Shown in pieces: positions 60,665 to 64,000 of a stretch of 64,000 bases of DNA (position 1 is its first letter; each line of letters starts with the position of its first letter). The DNA comes from Mycolicibacterium poriferae (GTDB lineage: Bacteria; Actinomycetota; Actinomycetes; Mycobacteriales; Mycobacteriaceae). Location: contig NZ_AP022571.1 of assembly GCF_010728325.1 (NCBI RefSeq), positions 1-64,000 on the forward strand. The letters run 5' to 3'. Under the pieces are notes generated by a model. It saw only the letters and a list, made by a program, of their open reading frames with translations. It was not told where the DNA came from and made no database searches. The translations under genes and the position numbers were made by a program.

Positions 60665-61048
60665 ACCATCCCGCGGTTGACGCGCGCTGTAGATTGCCAA
60701 ACTCCGTGTCGGATTGCCATATGAAATGTCGAACGATGTCGAATCCGACATCATGGATGGCAAAAAGTCTGATCATTGCTCGGTAGAGCCGAGGCCAGTC
60801 CGGCGCGGACGACCTCGTACGCATGGTTAGAGACGCCGCCAAAGCGATCCCGGGGCGGTGTCGGCGGGTGTGGCGTTTGTCAACAGTCTGTGTTGCTTGG
60901 TGGTCGTTCTTCCGCGGGTGCGTAGCGGTGGCCGCGCCGTAGCGCCGTCTCTCGACTGGGTATCGGCAGCTGGTGGTGCGTTTTGACTTCGCGTCGCCGC
61001 CGGCAGCGGGCGGCCGTAGGGCGGTGGTGGTCAGAGACCGTTTTCTGA
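60665..61048. other. Intergenic region, no gene recognised
   Basis: About 380 bases without supported genes. Near 60735-60760 the repeated motif ATGTCGAA with GACATC forms an imperfect dyad. Confidence 0.45.
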
Positions 61049-61609
61049 TCACGGGTGCCGTAGTTTCCGGTAGCGGGTGGGTGTCAAATCTTCGCTGTGA
61101 CTGATGCGGAGCTGGCCGGGGCGGGTGCGTTGTTCGTAGGCGGTGATGACCAGGCCGACCCCGCCGGCCGCGGGCACGAGGACGCCTTGTACGTGCAGAA
61201 ACCATGCGGCATGGCCCACTGCTTGGCAGGCCGACCAGTCGTCGCCGTAGATGTCGTCGTCTTCGAGCCCCACCGCTTCGCGGGCTTCGGAGGTGGTGAG
61301 ATCAAGGACCGCCATATGGGTTGCGTCGATGGTGTGCAGCCGGTAGTGGGCTTCGAGCATTCCCTCGGGGGTCGTTGATGCCGCCTGGGCGGCGCGCTCC
61401 ACTTCAACCATGCATGCTTGCGCGGAATCGGCCAGATAGATCGCCGAGAACAACAGGGGCGGGTTCCACCTGCCGCCGAATCTACGCGCCCCCTCCCCTG
61501 ATAGAGGATCACGTTGGGCGCCGGTGTACCGGAAGCACGTTCCCGACCACTGGATGGTGCCACGCGAGTCGATGCGCTGCACCAGATCCTCGTCGAGCGC
61601 ATCGCTCAC
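61049..61609 (-). CDS. RES-domain toxin, MbcT-like
   Basis: This 186-residue protein carries the RES signature: RYTGAQRDPLSGEGARRFGG followed by RWNPP, then LADSAQACMVEVERAA. In Mycobacterium tuberculosis the homologue MbcT is an NAD+ phosphorylase that depletes NAD+. Start ATG overlaps the upstream antitoxin stop by four bases. Antitoxin-first order and overlap fit the MbcAT operon. Confidence 0.88.
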   Translation of the reverse strand: MSDALDEDLVQRIDSRGTIQWSGTCFRYTGAQRDPLSGEGARRFGGRWNPPLLFSAIYLADSAQACMVEVERAAQAASTTPEGMLEAHYRLHTIDATHMAVLDLTTSEAREAVGLEDDDIYGDDWSACQAVGHAAWFLHVQGVLVPAAGGVGLVITAYEQRTRPGQLRISHSEDLTPTRYRKLRHP

Positions 61610-61947
61610 ACGAAGATCCCCTCGGCCATGGCGTCGATGAGGGCTAAGACGCGCTGATATTCGCCGTCGCGTACCAGGTCGGCGGGCTTGCCGTGCGCCA
61701 GTAGTCGATTCGGCGAGAACATCCAGACGTTGGCCTGGTCGCGGGGGAGCACTTCGGCCAGCGCGTCGGCGACGTAGGCCAGTTCGATGAGTCGTTGTTT
61801 GTTGAGGCGTTGCGGGACGACCTGACCTGAGGTCCAGCGCGCTACTGAGCGCGCCGAGGCATCGACGATGCCGCCGACCTCCTCGTAAGTCAATCCCAAG
61901 CGCTCGATCGCACTCGACACGGTCGAGGCGAGCGCATTAGCTCCCAT
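61606..61947 (-). CDS. MbcA-like Xre antitoxin
   Basis: This 113-residue protein has an Xre-type helix (LTYEEVGGIVDASARSVARW) and the toxin-binding C-terminal domain (ANVWMFSPNRLLAHGKPADL, YQRVLALIDAMAEGIFV), which is characteristic of the family paired with RES toxins. It blocks the toxin active site and probably represses its own operon through the TGTCA repeats upstream. Confidence 0.88.
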   Translation of the reverse strand: MGANALASTVSSAIERLGLTYEEVGGIVDASARSVARWTSGQVVPQRLNKQRLIELAYVADALAEVLPRDQANVWMFSPNRLLAHGKPADLVRDGEYQRVLALIDAMAEGIFV

Positions 61948-61968
61948 ATCGTCTGCCTGTCTTCCTTT

Positions 61969-61997
61969 TGTCAGTCCCTATGTCATGTAGTCTGTCA
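61969..61997. promoter_or_regulatory. Three TGTCA motifs at 12-bp intervals
   Basis: TGTCA begins at 61969, 61981 and 61993, exactly 12 bases apart, in the gap between the divergent antitoxin and 62034 genes. TAGTCT (61988-61993) may be a -10 box on the plus strand. Confidence 0.6.
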
Positions 61998-62033
61998 CGA
62001 AACGACGCCTGGGGCGAGAGGACGTTCACCACG

Positions 62034-63185
62034 ATGGGCATTCAGTTTCGGCTGGGACCTAACGACCACAAACCGGTCGAAGACTTCCTGTCCCGCGAGC
62101 ACGCAGGCACCGAGGCCATCACCCTCGACACCAAGGCTGCGCGTCACCAAGGGGCTGCTGCGGCGGCGGCCGCCGACGCGGGCCTGCAGGTGTACTGGGA
62201 GCCCGCAGCGGAGCGGCTGGCCGACGAGGGTTTCGGCCTCGACAAACTCCCGCTGTGGACCGGGCAGCCCTACGATATTGACAACCTCTCCGCTGACCAG
62301 GCGGCCCGCGCCGCGCTGGTCGATCTGACCGTTGAGAAGCACCCCGTGCTGGTCACCCACGTCACCGCCCCGCACTTCTATGTGACCGACGAGCGCACCG
62401 CTCGCCTCAACGTCGACCTCGCCGAACGCACCCGGCTGGCCGTCGGCAAGGACAAGCCCACCCGGGCCGTGATCACGGTGTCGACCACCGCTCTGGGCCG
62501 CCTCGGCATCGATCTCGCCGCCGAATACGCCGGGGCAGGGATCAGCGACGTCGAAATCCGCTTCTCCCCTTTCGGTGGCGACGACGAAGGTATCCGCAAA
62601 ATTCGCACCGCCTTTGGGGTCCTTGACCGGTTTCGTGAACATGACCTCACTGTCACGCTGGGGCTGTCGGGCAACATCGGCCGCGCTGCGCTGGCCATGG
62701 GTCACGCCGATGCCTACTCAGTCGGCCTGGGGATGCTCGAAAAGGTTAACCACCCCCAAACGATGGCCCGCTACCGCAAGGCCCCCGATCCGGACAAGGA
62801 TCAAGGCGGCGGCGCCGCCGGCGGCATTTACCTGCCTCTACTCGGAGCCACCGTATCGGCCAAAGCGGCACGGCAGCTGCTGAGCCACACCGATATTCGC
62901 ACTCGCGTCGGGTGTCGTATCGGATCGTGTCGCAACAGCGTGACAGGACCCCTCGACGACCGCCGCGCGCACTACCTGCACTCCCGGTCCAGCGAGGTGG
63001 CCGAGATGCTTCGTCGCCCCGCACCCTGGCGCGGGGCGATGGAAATCGACCGTCTCAACGTGGCGATCGGACTGCGCGAACGCGTCAACGAGCACTACCT
63101 CAGCGACGACGTACACAAACTCGGCACGCGAACCATGCGTAGCCTCATCGACGAGATCCAACACGAACAGCAGCAGGCTTCTTGA
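62034..63185 (+). CDS. Unknown protein, possible TIM-barrel fold, divergent from MbcTA
   Basis: This 383-residue protein shows regular alternating strands and helices (VLVTHVTAPHFYVTDERTAR, AVITVSTTALGRLGIDLAAE, SDVEIRFSPFGGDDEGIRKI, LTVTLGLSGNIGRAALAMGH, ADAYSVGLGMLEKV), suggestive of a TIM barrel. Late in the sequence CRIGSC could bind metal or form a disulfide. I do not recognise the family. It shares a regulatory region with the toxin-antitoxin pair and might be co-regulated. Confidence 0.65.
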   Translation: MGIQFRLGPNDHKPVEDFLSREHAGTEAITLDTKAARHQGAAAAAAADAGLQVYWEPAAERLADEGFGLDKLPLWTGQPYDIDNLSADQAARAALVDLTVEKHPVLVTHVTAPHFYVTDERTARLNVDLAERTRLAVGKDKPTRAVITVSTTALGRLGIDLAAEYAGAGISDVEIRFSPFGGDDEGIRKIRTAFGVLDRFREHDLTVTLGLSGNIGRAALAMGHADAYSVGLGMLEKVNHPQTMARYRKAPDPDKDQGGGAAGGIYLPLLGATVSAKAARQLLSHTDIRTRVGCRIGSCRNSVTGPLDDRRAHYLHSRSSEVAEMLRRPAPWRGAMEIDRLNVAIGLRERVNEHYLSDDVHKLGTRTMRSLIDEIQHEQQQAS

Positions 63186-63299
63186 AAGGTCGAAGGCCGC
63201 CGGTTTGATGGGCTGTCGCCCTTGGCTGTGGTTCAGTGTCCGTGTCGTACGGCGGGAGTAAATTGTGAACAAGCGATCCAGTCGATAAGGAGCAGCACC

Positions 63300-63533
63300 G
63301 TGGCTGACTACGACGTGCAGTACGACAAAGACTCAGGTGACTGGAGCGCCAAACGCTCCGGTGCAGAAAAAGCTGCGGGACGTTACGACACCCAGGGTGA
63401 GGCGCATGACGCCGCCCGGGGCTTTGCGGAACGAAGCGGCGGCGGCGAGGTTCGAGACCACCGCAAGGACAACAACCAGATTCGGAACACCGACACAATC
63501 GGCAAGAAGGACCCCTACCCACCGAAGGGCTGA
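63300..63533 (+). CDS. DUF2188 protein
   Basis: The GTG follows GATAAGGAGCAGCACC. This 77-residue protein matches DUF2188: YDVQYDKDSGDWSAKRSGAE, GRYDTQGEAHDAARGFAERS and the closing IRNTDTIGKKDPYPPKG. The family is widespread, small and uncharacterised. Confidence 0.87.
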   Translation: MADYDVQYDKDSGDWSAKRSGAEKAAGRYDTQGEAHDAARGFAERSGGGEVRDHRKDNNQIRNTDTIGKKDPYPPKG

Positions 63534-63619
63534 CGCGGCAGCGCGGAAGAAACAATAGGGCAACTCGCGCACAGGCCGTCCCGTTCCTCGAGAACGAGCC
63601 GGTCAATCCGGCGGGGTCT

Positions 63620-64000
63620 TCAGGTGCCGAGTGCCTCCCTTTCAAATCGCTCGTCTTCGGCAGCGCTGAAGTCGGCTTGGGCGCCGCGGTAGTCGGCATC
63701 GCGGGCGATGCGGTGTTCGGCGGCTGCAGCACGGTGCTTTTCGGGGTCGCCGATGTTGTCGGCGGCGGCGCGCTCATGGGTTGCGGCGGCCTTTTCGTGC
63801 GCATCACCAGATCGTTCGTGGCGTTCGGCAGCGGAATGGTGCGCTTGACGAGCCCGTTCGTGGGCCTCGTGAGCGCGTTGGGCAGAAAGCTCGGCGTCGC
63901 GGCGCCGCGATCCTGCACCAGCCTTCAAGGCGGCTTGGCGAACCCTTAGCTCGGCTGCACGTGCACCAGCGCGTTCGCCTCGCTGAGCGGAATTGTGGAG
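63620..64000 (-). CDS. Coiled-coil Ala/Glu/Arg/His-rich protein, 5' end outside window
   Basis: The frame stays open from the window edge to the stop at 63620 (127 codons visible). It is a long charged helix (AHEAHERARQAHHSAAERHE, AHEKAAATHERAAADNIGDP, FSAAEDERFEREALGT). Heptad-like spacing suggests a coiled coil. Possible roles include scaffold or stress protein; none is established here. Confidence 0.65.
   Translation of the reverse strand, partial: LHNSAQRGERAGARAAELRVRQAALKAGAGSRRRDAELSAQRAHEAHERARQAHHSAAERHERSGDAHEKAAATHERAAADNIGDPEKHRAAAAEHRIARDADYRGAQADFSAAEDERFEREALGT

Overview
This window is accessory DNA from a mycobacterium, most likely a large plasmid or an integrated conjugative element. 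The base composition is very GC-rich. Several families point to mycobacteria: a DUF1942 (MPT63-like) secreted protein, two DUF4226-like proteins, an MbcTA-type RES/Xre toxin-antitoxin pair, WhiB proteins, a PknH-like membrane kinase, and many apparently leaderless genes whose TANNNT box ends six or seven bases before the start codon. No rRNA, tRNA or CRISPR array was found.

Layout. (1) 0-4.5 kb: remnants of a transfer region, namely an unidentified gene fragment, a DUF1942 gene and a TraA/TrwC-type relaxase-helicase, all broken by many single-base frame changes. A G-rich, C-poor tract with a G-quadruplex motif lies upstream of the relaxase and could hold oriT. (2) 4.9-17.2 kb: an array of small, mostly unrecognised minus-strand genes. 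Ten copies of a roughly 300-bp intergenic repeat (type A) each sit directly upstream of a start codon and head a unit of one or two genes. GC-rich hairpins follow many of the genes. A HigBA-like toxin-antitoxin pair with its own leaderless promoter is embedded here. (3) 17.4-25.6 kb: a secreted serine protease, a three-gene operon including a DnaB-N-like protein, an NrdH redoxin, a large ParB-like protein, a DUF932 protein and a PP-loop ATPase. The last four each follow a second structured leader (type B) whose long-range closing stem changes on both arms between copies. (4) 25.7-38 kb: hypothetical proteins, a PD-(D/E)XK nuclease-like protein beside an ATP-dependent DNA ligase, a Ser/Thr kinase, VapBC, a DUF4226-like protein with C-terminal repeats, and an XRE regulator. 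(5) 38.5-45 kb: an efflux/metal-type module (MFS transporter, ChrB-like protein, MerR regulator, GR-like flavoprotein), punctuated by three res-like sites and ending in a decayed serine resolvase and a frameshifted tyrosine recombinase. (6) 45-58 kb: maintenance functions, with an unusual sigma4/HARE-HTH-like protein, a DUF2637 membrane protein, two ParA modules, three perfect palindromes sharing the core TTAACCGCGGTTAA (candidate parS), a WhiB fusion coupled to a probable Rep gene, and an iteron-bearing candidate oriV. (7) 58-64 kb: an XRE regulator, a thermonuclease pseudogene, a DUF4226-transglycosylase, MbcTA with a divergent unknown protein, a DUF2188 protein and a partial coiled-coil gene.

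The most unusual feature is the pair of leader families in regions 2 and 3: about fourteen long, structured, repeated 5' regions that put otherwise unrelated accessory genes under a shared upstream element. I do not recognise either family. All family assignments come from motif recognition by eye; no database search was possible.
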